The notes under the pieces: model-generated
Told to the model about the DNA's origin: nothing
The model's input: only the letters and a program-made list of their open reading frames with translations
Databases searched by the model: none
Made by a program: the position numbers and the translations under genes
Assembly: GCA_964549315.1 (NCBI GenBank)
Contig: CAZJUY010000006.1
Location: forward strand, 53,168 to 117,167
Length of the DNA stretch: 64,000 bases
Source of the DNA: 2-12-FULL-35-15 sp964549315
Lineage (GTDB): Bacteria; Bacteroidota; Bacteroidia; 2-12-FULL-35-15
Direction: 5' to 3'
Part shown: one piece after another, positions 51,601 through 62,800 of the stretch
How positions within the stretch are numbered: the stretch's first letter is position 1
How the letters are laid out: every line of letters starts with the position of its first letter

Positions 51601-52746
51601 TTAATTTACGCCTACTTCATTTGGTTTTGGAACGTTTAACAATTCATTAAATTTAAATGCCAAATCCATAAATAAAATTTTTGGATTTGCATTTCGTTCC
51701 AAATGATAAAATGCTTTATTCAATTCTTCTGTAAAATGTTCAATATTATTTGCATGCATAAAAGCAGCGAATTTTTTTACGAAGTCTAATTCTTTTTCTG
51801 TAAGTTTTACTAAAAGCTCAGTGCTGTTGTTCATTAAAAAACATTGTCTAGAAATATGCAATGCATATGTAATGAAATTTTTTTGTCGTTCTCTACCAGC
51901 TTCACTAATTCCATTTGTCCAGCTGATTATTTCTTTAATGTTAAACTTTAAACAGTTGCGCATTAATGTTTGGAAGTTTAACAAATTCTGAGAATTGTTT
52001 TCAATATCACTTAACAACAGTAAAGCTTCAGAATAATTTCCATCTGATAAATGCGCTGTTTTTTGTGCATCTTCAAAACTTAACTGATGTTGTTGAACAA
52101 GAGCATTTACTATTTGTTCTTCAGTTAGTTTATTTATTTTTATGAGCTGTGTTCTCGAAACGATTGTTCGTAATAACTGATCTTCATTTTCACACACTAA
52201 TAGAAATAAAGTTTTTTCAGGTGGCTCTTCCAGTATTTTTAAAAGTTTGTTGGCTGAAGTTGTATTCATTTTTTCTGGCAACCAAATAATCATAATCTTG
52301 TATGCCGATTCGTAAGTGGTAAGACTTAATTTTCGTAATATTTCAGCACTTTCTTCGGTTCCAATTATTGCTTGTTTGTTTTCTGCGTTCAGAGAATCAA
52401 ACCAATCAAATAAAGTAATGTAAGGGTTATTTAAAAATGCACTTCTAAATTCGGTTAGCACATCATCGCTTTTTCGAACATCTTTTGAAAGAGCAATTGG
52501 GAATACAAAGTGTAAATCAGGATGAATAATTTTATTGTATTTAATACAAGATAAGCAAGTACCACAGCTATCTGTTTCTGATTTATTAGTACATGAAATA
52601 TATTGAGCGTAGGCAAGTGCAATTGGTAAGGCGCCAGACCCCTGCGGACCCAAAAATAATTGAGCATGACTAATTCGTTGTTCTTTAACAGAACGAATTA
52701 ATCTTTCTTTTATATTTTCTTGACCAATTACTTGACTGAATAGCAT
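51601..52746 (-). CDS. holB: DNA polymerase III subunit delta-prime
   Basis: A 381-residue clamp-loader subunit. The start MLFSQVIGQENIKERLIRSV and SHAQLFLGPQGSGALPIALA show the AAA+ fold, with the P-loop lysine replaced (GPQGSGA), as expected for the non-ATPase delta-prime subunit. A four-cysteine zinc module follows (C-x8-C-x2-C-x2-C in SCTNKSETDSCGTCLSC). NTTSANKLLKILEEPPEKTL and SRTQLIKI are classic. The ATG at 52746 is used; the only upstream start is a TTG at 52761. First gene of a leftward cluster with ricT-like, gldH and pbp1A genes. A TATATTTG box lies 47 bp upstream. Confidence 0.94.
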   Translation of the reverse strand: MLFSQVIGQENIKERLIRSVKEQRISHAQLFLGPQGSGALPIALAYAQYISCTNKSETDSCGTCLSCIKYNKIIHPDLHFVFPIALSKDVRKSDDVLTEFRSAFLNNPYITLFDWFDSLNAENKQAIIGTEESAEILRKLSLTTYESAYKIMIIWLPEKMNTTSANKLLKILEEPPEKTLFLLVCENEDQLLRTIVSRTQLIKINKLTEEQIVNALVQQHQLSFEDAQKTAHLSDGNYSEALLLLSDIENNSQNLLNFQTLMRNCLKFNIKEIISWTNGISEAGRERQKNFITYALHISRQCFLMNNSTELLVKLTEKELDFVKKFAAFMHANNIEHFTEELNKAFYHLERNANPKILFMDLAFKFNELLNVPKPNEVGVN

Positions 52747-52792
52747 ATTTAATGAAAACAACGACTATTTTTTAGTCAAAAGTTTACGCTCT

Positions 52793-52800
52793 CAAATATA
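52793..52800 (-). promoter_or_regulatory. Bacteroidota -7 promoter box for holB cluster
   Basis: TATATTTG on the minus strand, 47 bp before the holB ATG. No TTG is seen at the usual -33 distance. It would give a leader of about 40 nt. Confidence 0.5.
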
Positions 52801-52839
52801 CAGAAATCCTTTGATTTATTTTAGGCTATTTTTCTAGTT

Positions 52840-55752
52840 TTATTTTCTTTCTTCCATTGGTTTTGTAATGGTATTTTTAGGCAATGTACTTCCTTCTGGA
52901 GGATGTAAATTATTCAAATTCCCATCTTTAATAAGTGGATTTCCATCGGTATCTAATTCAACTACCTCATACCCTAATTTTTTTAATTTTTCAAAGTTAG
53001 ATTCCTTATCACCAACAACTAAAATTATCATTTTATCGTAAGGCAACATTTTTTTTGCAAGTCCATCAATTTCTGTTTTTGAAATAGATTTTAGAATCTC
53101 GCTTTGTTTGTCAGTAAAATTCTTTTCTAATTTATAATCAAGAATTCTTTTTATAAATCCTGCTTTTTGTTGTGCTGTTTCATATTTTAGAGCTTCACTT
53201 TGACCCATTGAATTTTTAGTAAACAAAAGCTCTTCTTCAGTAATTCCTTTGTCGGCATAATTTTTTATTTCACCTAAAAATTCAATTAAACTACTATCCG
53301 TAGCATTTCCTCTAACACCAGCATATCCAGTATAAGGGCCGTTAAATTGGTTGCCATTAAAAAAAGAACGTGCGCCATATGTCCAGCCGTGTTTCTCCCT
53401 TAAACTTAAATTTATTCGGCCATTAAATGCTCCTCCTAAAGGAAAATTCATTATCTGAGCTTTGTAAAACATGCCAGTTGCATCATAAGGTATAGAAAGG
53501 TATCCAATTCTGATTTCAGATTGAGGAGCTTTTTCTTTGTTTACAAAGTAAATTTTTGTTTTATCAATGTAAAGTGGGTTGGGCTCTCTATAATGTTCTA
53601 CCAATATTGGTTTCCATGTTTTTAGGAAATTTATTTTTTGTAAAACTTGTTCTTTTTCAATATCACCAACAATTACAATAGATGAAACTGTAGGCGAGAA
53701 ATTGGTTTGATAATGCTCTTTAATATTTGTTAAGGAAAGTTCAGAAACGGACTTTTTTGTCCCAAGAGAAGGAATTCCCATGATATGTTTTGAACCGTAA
53801 AGCAATTTGCTATATACATTATTTGCAATAGTAGTAGCTTGTGTACTTTGATTTTCAATACTTTCAAGACGTTGTTTTTTTAATCGTTCAAAATCTTTTT
53901 CGTCAAATTTAGGCTGGAATAACATTTCTTCTGCTATTGCCAATGTTGCATCAAGGTTTTTTGTAAGTGAAAAAATGCTTAACACAATATCTTGCCCGTT
54001 GTCATAAATATTTATTGAACTTCCCAAACGATCAAGCATTTCTCCAATTTCTTCGCTTGTGTGTTTTAGTGTTCCTTCGTTTAGCATACTTGCGGTTAAT
54101 CCTGCTATCCCCGCTTGTGAGGGATGGCTGTACCTGTGTCCAGCTTCAATACTAAGTTGCATTGTAACAGTTGGAACTTCTGTGTTTTTTGTACCAATAA
54201 TTTTTAATCCGTTTTGGGAATTTTCAGTCCAATATTCAGGAGCTTTTACAAGTGCAGCTGGAGGAGAGTTTGGTTGCTTACTTCTATCTAAATTATCTTT
54301 TGCTTTGTTGTAAACTAAATTTTTGTATTCGTCTGCTTCAACAGCATTTGTATTTCTTGGTGGGCATTTATAATTATCTGGTTTTGCAATTACTTCCGAC
54401 TTACCCTTTGGATAGATGCTAAGAACAACTGCATATTTGTTTTTAATATAGGTATTATAAACACGCATCACATCTTCTTTTGTTACTGAATTTGTGGCTT
54501 CAATTTCTTTTTTGATGTAATTTGGATTGCCTGTAAATGTTTGGTATGAAGCTAATCTGGTTCCTTTTCCTTGAACACTGGATAAAGAGTTTATTAAATC
54601 CGTTTCTCTGCTTGCTTTAAATTTTATTAAATCGTCATCTGTTACACCTCGTTTTTCAAATTGTAATAAAGATACTTTTACCAGAGAATCCATTTGTGAG
54701 AGTGTTTTGTTTGGAAATGTTCTTACATTAATTGAAAAATTTCCAGCAAGTTCATCTGTTGGATGAAAAACACTTGCAAATTGTGCCATTCCAGATTTTA
54801 CAAAATTTTGATAAAAAATAGAACTTTTCCCTCCGCTTAAAATATCTGCTAAAGCGTCAAGTGCGGCTTCATCTTTATGTCTTATTGGAACAGTTGGGAA
54901 AACAAAATTGATTTGTGGTGCTCTAATATTGTCTTGATAAGAAATATATCTATCACTTTCTAAGATAACAGGAGCTACGGTTTGTGCTTTTACCTCTGGT
55001 CCTTTAGGAATGGACCCAAAATATTTTTCTGCAAGTTTTACAACTTCAGCGGTATTTACATCACCTGAAACAGTTAATGTTGCATTGTTAGGGCCATACC
55101 AACGCAAAAAGAATTTTTTCAAATCAGATAAATTCATTTTATTTAAATCGTCAATATATCCTATTGTTAACCAGGAGTAGGGGTGTGCAGGAGGGTATAA
55201 AGCCTCTCCAATTTTTTCATAAGCCAATGCATACGGTTTGTTATCATAATTTTGACCACGTTCGTTTTTTACAGTTTCACGTTGTACTTCAAATTTTCTT
55301 TCAGTAACAGAGTCAAGGAAAAACCCCATTCTGTCTGATTCTAACCAGAACGCAGTTTCTAATTTATTGCTTGGTAAAACCTCAAAGTAATTTGTTCTAT
55401 CTCTGTTTGTTGTTCCATTTAAGGTGCCACCTGCTTCTGTAACGATTTTAAAATGTTGTTCATCTCCAACATGTTCAGAACCTTGAAACATCATGTGTTC
55501 AAAGAAATGTGCAAAACCAGAACGCCCTTCTTGTTCTCTTGCAGAACCAACATGATAAGTAACATCAATATATACAATCGGATCTGAGTGGTCTTCATGT
55601 ACGATTATGGTTAAACCATTTGGTAGTTGATATTTTTCATAAGGGATAACTAATTCAGAACCTTTACGAGTTACTTTTTCAATTAGTTTGGTTTGAGCAG
55701 CACAAAATAATATTGTGGAAATAAATAGTAATGATAGAATATATTTTTTCAC
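52840..55752 (-). CDS. M16-family zinc metalloprotease, two-domain
   Basis: A 970-residue secreted peptidase. Signal peptide MKKYILSLLFISTILFCAAQ starts at a GTG codon (55752); a TTG further upstream would fall inside the -7 box, so GTG is preferred. The inverted zinc motif HFFEH gives ligands H82 and H86 and catalytic E85, with the distal Glu in RETVKNERGQNYD. The second half is a catalytically inactive M16 domain (GLTASMLNEGTLKHTSEEIG) that completes the chamber and includes the late IRIGYLSIPYD and RINLSLREKHGWTYGARS segments. It likely degrades peptides in the periplasm or outside. Monocistronic by position. Confidence 0.94.
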   Translation of the reverse strand: MKKYILSLLFISTILFCAAQTKLIEKVTRKGSELVIPYEKYQLPNGLTIIVHEDHSDPIVYIDVTYHVGSAREQEGRSGFAHFFEHMMFQGSEHVGDEQHFKIVTEAGGTLNGTTNRDRTNYFEVLPSNKLETAFWLESDRMGFFLDSVTERKFEVQRETVKNERGQNYDNKPYALAYEKIGEALYPPAHPYSWLTIGYIDDLNKMNLSDLKKFFLRWYGPNNATLTVSGDVNTAEVVKLAEKYFGSIPKGPEVKAQTVAPVILESDRYISYQDNIRAPQINFVFPTVPIRHKDEAALDALADILSGGKSSIFYQNFVKSGMAQFASVFHPTDELAGNFSINVRTFPNKTLSQMDSLVKVSLLQFEKRGVTDDDLIKFKASRETDLINSLSSVQGKGTRLASYQTFTGNPNYIKKEIEATNSVTKEDVMRVYNTYIKNKYAVVLSIYPKGKSEVIAKPDNYKCPPRNTNAVEADEYKNLVYNKAKDNLDRSKQPNSPPAALVKAPEYWTENSQNGLKIIGTKNTEVPTVTMQLSIEAGHRYSHPSQAGIAGLTASMLNEGTLKHTSEEIGEMLDRLGSSINIYDNGQDIVLSIFSLTKNLDATLAIAEEMLFQPKFDEKDFERLKKQRLESIENQSTQATTIANNVYSKLLYGSKHIMGIPSLGTKKSVSELSLTNIKEHYQTNFSPTVSSIVIVGDIEKEQVLQKINFLKTWKPILVEHYREPNPLYIDKTKIYFVNKEKAPQSEIRIGYLSIPYDATGMFYKAQIMNFPLGGAFNGRINLSLREKHGWTYGARSFFNGNQFNGPYTGYAGVRGNATDSSLIEFLGEIKNYADKGITEEELLFTKNSMGQSEALKYETAQQKAGFIKRILDYKLEKNFTDKQSEILKSISKTEIDGLAKKMLPYDKMIILVVGDKESNFEKLKKLGYEVVELDTDGNPLIKDGNLNNLHPPEGSTLPKNTITKPMEERK

Positions 55753-55776
55753 GATAATTTGTTTTTTGTTTAAACA

Positions 55777-55784
55777 CAAATATA
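55777..55784 (-). promoter_or_regulatory. Bacteroidota -7 promoter box for M16 protease
   Basis: TATATTTG on the minus strand, 24 bp before the GTG at 55752. The expected start of transcription falls downstream of the alternative TTG at 55779, which supports the GTG start. Confidence 0.6.
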
Positions 55785-55857
55785 TCGATAAGTTTTTAAA
55801 AAAAACGTAAGAGATTGTTGAACGGTTTAATCCTCAGAGGAGCGGAGAAAATAATTT

Positions 55858-56787
55858 TTATCTCATTCTGGCAGCATTGTCTTCTTTTTTGCTGCTATCA
55901 TGAAACTTAATGCCTATCATTAGTTCATGAGTACCTGTGCTATATTTTTTAATATTTGTCATTGTAAAATCATACGAATAAGCGAACATAATATTTTCTT
56001 GCATAGTAAAACCAACCATAGCAGAAACAGCATCTAAATATCTAAATGCACCACCAATCCAATACTTGTCTTTGTAAATTCCACGCAATCCTAAATCAAA
56101 TTGCAATGGAGCAGGCTTTACATACTTAATACATGTTGAGGGTTCAATTTTAAAATCTTCTCCTAGAGGAAACTTATATCCTGCAGTTGCATAGTAGTGT
56201 GTTGCTAGCCTACTCAAAGTAGAAGTATTTGTATCAAAAAATTTAATTTTGTTTTGGAAAATTTGCGGAACACTTGCTCCAATATACCATTTTTTATCTT
56301 TAGAGTAAACATAAATACCAGCTCCAAAATCAGGAATAAGAACTGATTGAACACCATTACTTATTACATTATCTGATGGGTCTCTCAGCGTTATTTTTGA
56401 AGCATCAACCATAAATTGTAATATACCTGCATTTAATCCTAACGATACTCTAATGTTTTCACTTGCTTTTAAATGATAAGCATAAGATAAATACAATCCT
56501 GTTCTTCTAGTTGGGCCAACAATGTCTGTAAATAATAAACCTCCCAATCCAACTTTTAGTGATTTTAGAGGACCATTAACACTCAAAATATAAGTTCTTG
56601 GAGCATCAGTGATTCCAATCCATTGATAACGATTATTTGATTTTCCTTCGAAGTAAGAATTGCTCCCTCCAACAGCAGGGTTGATAGCATAATCATTTAC
56701 CATATAATTACTGTAATGTGGTAGCTGTTGAGCATTTGCAATTACAGTACAAAGGATAAAAAATAATATGTGAATGTGTTTTTTCAT
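55858..56787 (-). CDS. PorP/SprF-family T9SS outer-membrane protein
   Basis: A 309-residue outer-membrane beta-barrel. Signal peptide ends TVIANAQ. The mature start QLPHYSNYMVNDYAINPAVG, the RYQWIGITDAPRTYILSVNG stretch and VGLGGLLFTDIVGPTRRTGL are classic PorP/SprF features, and the protein ends with alternating beta strands (HELMIGIKF). Such proteins act as partners of a specific type B cargo protein for export or surface anchoring. It lies 22 bp downstream of the giant SprB-repeat gene, which is its probable client. Same strand, likely one operon. Confidence 0.93.
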   Translation of the reverse strand: MKKHIHILFFILCTVIANAQQLPHYSNYMVNDYAINPAVGGSNSYFEGKSNNRYQWIGITDAPRTYILSVNGPLKSLKVGLGGLLFTDIVGPTRRTGLYLSYAYHLKASENIRVSLGLNAGILQFMVDASKITLRDPSDNVISNGVQSVLIPDFGAGIYVYSKDKKWYIGASVPQIFQNKIKFFDTNTSTLSRLATHYYATAGYKFPLGEDFKIEPSTCIKYVKPAPLQFDLGLRGIYKDKYWIGGAFRYLDAVSAMVGFTMQENIMFAYSYDFTMTNIKKYSTGTHELMIGIKFHDSSKKEDNAARMR

Positions 56788-56809
56788 ATTTGTTTTTGTT
56801 CAAATTAAA

Positions 56810-59800
56810 TTATCGCAATATTGTAATTGGACCTGTGTAAACATCTGGGAACAATGGATCTTTTAAATCAATTATATAATAATAAGTCCCAACAGGTAAT
56901 TCTTTGCCTTTGTAAGTTCCTTTCCAATTTTCTCTATAACCAATAGATTGGAATAATAACTCACCCCAACGGTTGTAAACCTCTACTACGCAATTAGGGA
57001 ATAATTCAATTCCATCAATTATCCATTCATCATTAGAACCATCGCCATTCGGAGAAATACCATCAGGGAAAATAATTGTTGGTAAAACGGTTACTACCAT
57101 CGAGTCGCTTGCGACACATCCTTGAGGAGAAGTCACAGTTACTACATAAGTAGTAGTTGAATTTGGATTTGCATTAGGATTAGGTACAGTTGCATTGTCT
57201 AATCCAGGTAATGGATTCCAAGATATGGTTGCACCACCTGTTGTAGTTGTTGGAGAGCCTCCAATGTTGGTACTTGTTCCTATGATTATTGTATGATCGG
57301 GTCCGGCATTTACATTTGGTAGTGGATTCGCGGTTACAGAAATTGTATCGCTATCAGAACAACCAGTTCCATTATCAACTACAACATAGTAGTTTGTAGT
57401 TCCAGATGGGTTAATAGTTATAGTTGCTGTATTTCCAACATTTGTATTTGCAGGCATTTCAAACCATTGGTAATTTACACCATTTACACTGGTTGCTGTA
57501 AGTGTAATTGATCCAGATTGGCAATAGGTTGTATCATTACCGGCATTTGCAAATACAGATTGTGTTGGCAAAAGAATAATTGTATCAGCAACAGTACAGC
57601 CATTAGTATCAGTTACAGTAATGGTATATGTTCCACTCAAAATATTTGTTAAATCTTCTGTAGTTGCAGAAGATGCGCCACTCCATTGGTAAGAGTATGG
57701 AGTTGTTCCTCCTCCAACGGTTACATCTATTAATCCATCTGCAATCGTATTACAACTTGGTGAAGTAGCAACATTAGATATGGTCATTGCTGTTGGACTT
57801 GTTAAGGTGGTTGTTTGTATTGCAGTACAACCATTTGCATCTGTTACAGTAATAGTATAAACTCCAGCACCTAAGTTTGTCAGCGTATCACTTGTTCCTC
57901 CTGATGACCAAGAGTAAGTATATGGCAGAGTTCCGCCACTAGGTATTGCTGTAATAGAACCATTGTTATTACCATTACACAATGGATTATTAGCAACTGC
58001 TAAACTAAATCCTATAGGTGTTGGTTCAGATACAGTTGTAGATGTTATTCCTACACAACCTACATTGTCAGTTATTTGAACAAAATATGTTCCTGCACAT
58101 AGTGATGATATACTTTGTGTAGATTGTGTTGGGCTTGTGTTCCAAGAATAAGTGAATGGAGAAGATCCAAAAGCATTTACTGTAGCGGTTCCATCACATG
58201 TTCCATTACAAGATATATTGGTTGATGAAGCACTAACTGTTGGTGCGTTTTGACTATTAACAGGAATTACAATATTATTAGTACATCCATTTGCATCTGT
58301 AATTTGAACAGAATAAATCCCCGCACATAAATTAGTTAACGTTAAAGCAGAAGAACCAGTATTCCATAAAATAGTGTATGGAGAAGTACCACCAGAAGGA
58401 GCAATTGTTATTGAACCATCACAAAGGCCACAAGTTGCAGCAGTGATAGTTTGATTTGCAGTTAATACATTCGGCTGTGTGATAACAACTGGTTGAGTGA
58501 ATGAACATCCGTTTGCGTCTGTAATTTGTACAAAATAAGTTCCCGCACATAAGTTTGATTGTGTTGCAGTTGTTTGGCCATTATGTATCCATAAGAAGGT
58601 GTATGGCGCAGTACCTCCGCTTGGTGTAACTGCTGTAACAGTACCATCGCACAAACTATTACAAGAAACATTTGTTGAAGCAACAACAGCACTTGTAGGC
58701 CCAGTAGGGTTATTAACTGGGATTGAAAAATTAGCATTACAACCATTCGCGTCTGTAATATTTACAGAGTATAATCCAGCACATAAATTTGTTGCAGTTG
58801 CGCTTGATTGTCCATTGCTCCAAATATAAGTATATGTGGGAGTTCCACCTGTTGGCGTTAATGTTGCCGAACCATCACACATACCGCAAGTAGCATCAAC
58901 AATACTTGGATTTGCTGTAATTGCAGGTGTAGCTGAAATTGTATCTAACAATGAAATAATACAACCTAATCCATCAGTAATTGTAACATTATAATTTCCT
59001 GCACATAATGCAGAAGCAGTATCGTTTGTTTGCCCTAATGGGTCATTCCATTGGAATGAAAAAGGTATAGTTCCTGTAACAACAGTTACATATGCTAAAC
59101 CACTACAAATATTAGAACAAGAAATATTATTTGAGTTAATAGTAGCTGTTAGTGGTGTAGTTTGTCCGATTACAAAAGTAAACTGTTGTGTACAAGAGTT
59201 TGCATCAGTAATTGTTAATGTATATGTTCCAGGACATAAACTAGAAACGTTTTGTGTTGTCATTCCTCCAGGCATCCATAAATAAGTGTATCCAGGTGTT
59301 CCTCCTGTAGGATTAGTTGTAATTGCTCCAGTACAAACGGTGCTACATGCAGCTCCAGTTATATTTGCATTTGCAAGAATTGGCGCAGGTTCAAAAATAT
59401 TAACAGGACTAAAATGAATACAAGAATTTGCATCTGTAACCTGAACAAAATAATTACCATCACATAAATTGATTGCAGCTGAATCAGCTGTTGGAGGAGG
59501 ACCATCATTCCATAAATAGGAATATGGTGGTGTACCTCCTATTGGAATAATCGAACCAGTTCCATCACAAACATTATTACAAGTTGCGTTGGTTGAAGTT
59601 ACTGTTTCACCAGTTGCTCCCCCAGAGTTACTCAATGCAATTACAAAGGTAGAATCACAACCATTTGCATCTGTAACAATTACAGAATAAAGATTAGCAC
59701 ATAAGTTTGTTTGATTTGCAGTAGGAGGTAATACAGGTGTCCAAGCATAAGTATATGCGGGTGTTCCTGTAATAGGAGTAATATTAATTGTTCCATCACA

Positions 59801-62800
59801 AACACCACAAGCAGCTGGTGTACTTCCTACAGTTATATTAATGCTTGGTACATTATTAATTACTGCTGTTTGGACATTAGTACATCCATTCGCATCTGTA
59901 GTTGTAACAGTATAAGTTCCAACACATAAATTGGTAACAGTTTGAGTATTAAAACTACCTGGCATCCAAGAATATGTATATGTTGGAGTTCCGCCAACAG
60001 GGTTAGCTGTTACTGTTCCGTTACATCCATTTGCACAAGTTGGTGGAGTGGATGATGTATTTGATGATAAGGATGCTGGTGCGGTTAAATTAAATATTTG
60101 TGTTCCTGAACAACCCGAAGCATCTGTTACAGTTACTGTATAAGAACCAGCACACAAACCAGAAACAGATGGGGTTACTAATGAGCCAGGCATCCACAAA
60201 AAGGTGTATGGTCCTGTACCACCAGTTGGATTTACAGTTGCAGTTCCATTACATAATCCATTACAAGTAGGATTATTAAAGGTTGCAGTAGGGACAATTG
60301 CAGCAGGTTCTGTAATAATAACAGAAGCAGGAGTATTTGTACAGCCATTTCCATCAGTAGTAGTTACATTGTAAGTTCCTGCACAAAGGTTTGTTGCAGT
60401 GAAGCCTGCAATTGCACCTGGATTCCAAACGGATGAATAAGGTAAAGTTCCACCGCTAGGTGTTACTGTTGCAGTACCATCACAAACACCATTGCAACTT
60501 ACATTCGTTTGTGAAGTAGAAGAAGTTAATGCTGTAGGTTCAGTAATTGTAGTATTTGCTGTTGCAGTACAACCTCCAGCATCGGTAACTGTGACTGTGT
60601 ATCCTCCTGGACATAAGTTTACAACATTAGGTAAAATAAATGCTGCCCCATGAGACCAAGAATATGTATAACCTGGTGTGCCACCAGAAGGTGTTGCTGA
60701 GGCTGTTCCGTTACACGCACTATTACACAACACATTTGTTGAAGCAAGAGAGACTGTTAGTGTTGGAGGAGAAGTAATATTTGTAGAGAAAATAAATGTA
60801 CAACCATTCGCATCAGTTATTGTAACGGAATACGGTCCTGCACATAAATTTGTAATACTTGGAGTTGTGGCCCCAGTGCTCCATAAATATGTAAATGGTG
60901 CTGTTCCTCCTGTAGGATTTAATGTTATGCTTCCATTACAAGAACCACCACAACTTTCATTTACTACGGTTGCATTAGGAGAAATAACCGCTGGGTTAAT
61001 TACAGTTGCAGTGTCAAATGCAATACAGCCAGCAGCATCAGTTACCTGAACAGTATAAGTTGTTGTGCCACATAACGCAGTTATTGCTGGGCTAAAATCT
61101 CCTGTTGGGGTTCCTGGCGACCAATCATAAAGATAACCTCCAGCACCAGCACTTGCAACTACCGTAGCAGTACCATCACAAGCATTATTACAGCTAACAT
61201 TAGTATGAGACATACTTGTGGTAGGGCCATTTGTATTATTTAATAGATAGTTAAAGTTATAAGAACAGCCTGCTGCATCTGTTATCGTTAGTGTATAAGC
61301 ATTAGGTAATAAATTTGTAATGGTTGGTGTTCCATCTCCTACAAGTACTCCAGGTCCCCAATTGTAAGTATAAGGGGAAGTTCCCCCTGTTGGTGCAACC
61401 GAAATTATTCCATCCGCAAAAGTACAATTGGCGGGTGTTATGGTAACATTATCAATAAGAATAGCTGGTTCTGTTATAGTAACCGTTCCAGTTGTTGTAC
61501 AACCATTTGCATCAGTAACTGTAACTGTATAGCTGCCCGCACAAAGCCCAGTAGCAGTTTGTGTTGTTTGAATTGGAGAGCTGTTCCAAGAATAAGAGTA
61601 TGCTCCTGTTCCACCACTTGGAGTTGCTGTGGCAGTTCCATTACATGTACCTCCGCATGTAGCATTTGTAAATGAAGTTGTAGTTGTTAAAGCTGGTGGG
61701 TCAGTAAATGTAACTGTTGCTGTATTAAAGCATCCAGCAGCATCAGAAACTGTTACAGTATAACTTCCTGCGCATAATGCGGTAGCTGTTTGTAATGTAG
61801 AAACAGTCATTCCTAAACTATTCACCCATAAAAAGCTGTAAGGAGCTGTTCCCCCTGATGGATTTGCAGTCGCTACTCCATTACAAGCACCAAAACAAGT
61901 TAAAGTTGTGCTTGATGTAGTAATATTAATGATAATTGTTTGCAGAATAGTTACAGTGTTAGTTGCAGTACAACCATTTGCATCAGTAACAGTAACGGTA
62001 TATGTAGTATTTGGACATAAGCCTGTTGCAGTTGGAGTGGTTTGTCCAGTTGGCATCCATAAATAAGTATAAGGAGCTGTTCCTCCAGTAGCTGTTACGG
62101 TGGCAGAGCCATTACAAATATTACAACTGGAAGTATTGCCTGTTATTGGTGCACTTAAAGGTGTTGGTTGAGTAATTGTTACATTTTGTGATTGTACGCA
62201 ACCATTTGCATCTGTAACCTGCACGCTAAAGTTTCCAGCACATAAGTTGGTTATTGTATTAGTAAAATCACCTGTTGGTGTACCTGGGCTCCAATCAAAT
62301 GTATATGGGCCAACTCCACCCGTTGGTGCTGATGTGGCAGAACCATTACATAAGCCATTGCAGGTAATACTACTCAAGACACTTGCATTAGGAAGTATTT
62401 GTGTTGGTTGATTTACTGTAACTGTTGCTGTTTGTGTACAATTGTTTGCATCACGAATGGTAACAGTATAAGAACCAGCACATAAGTTGGTGATGGTTGA
62501 AGTTGTTTGTCCACCTGGTGCCCATGAAAAAGTGTATGGAGGAGAACCACCACCGCCAATTGCTGAAGCAGTTCCATTACATAAGCCAAAACAAGTAACA
62601 TCTGTAGCGCTTGTGTTTAATATTAGCTGGGTAGGTTGGTTAATAGTAACAGTTGCAGTTGCTGGACAACTGTTTGCATCAGTAATATTTACCGTATAGG
62701 TACCAGCACACAAGCCAGTTATTGTTGTCGTGCCATCACCAGCTGGCGTTCCTGGAAGCCAATCAATAGTATATATTGGGGTTCCTCCAGATATTGTTGC

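Noticed and set aside
52763..52777. GACTA/TAGTC hairpin between M16 protease and holB genes
   Set aside because: The arms are only 5 bp, and it sits in the holB leader, so a terminator for the M16 gene is not supported.
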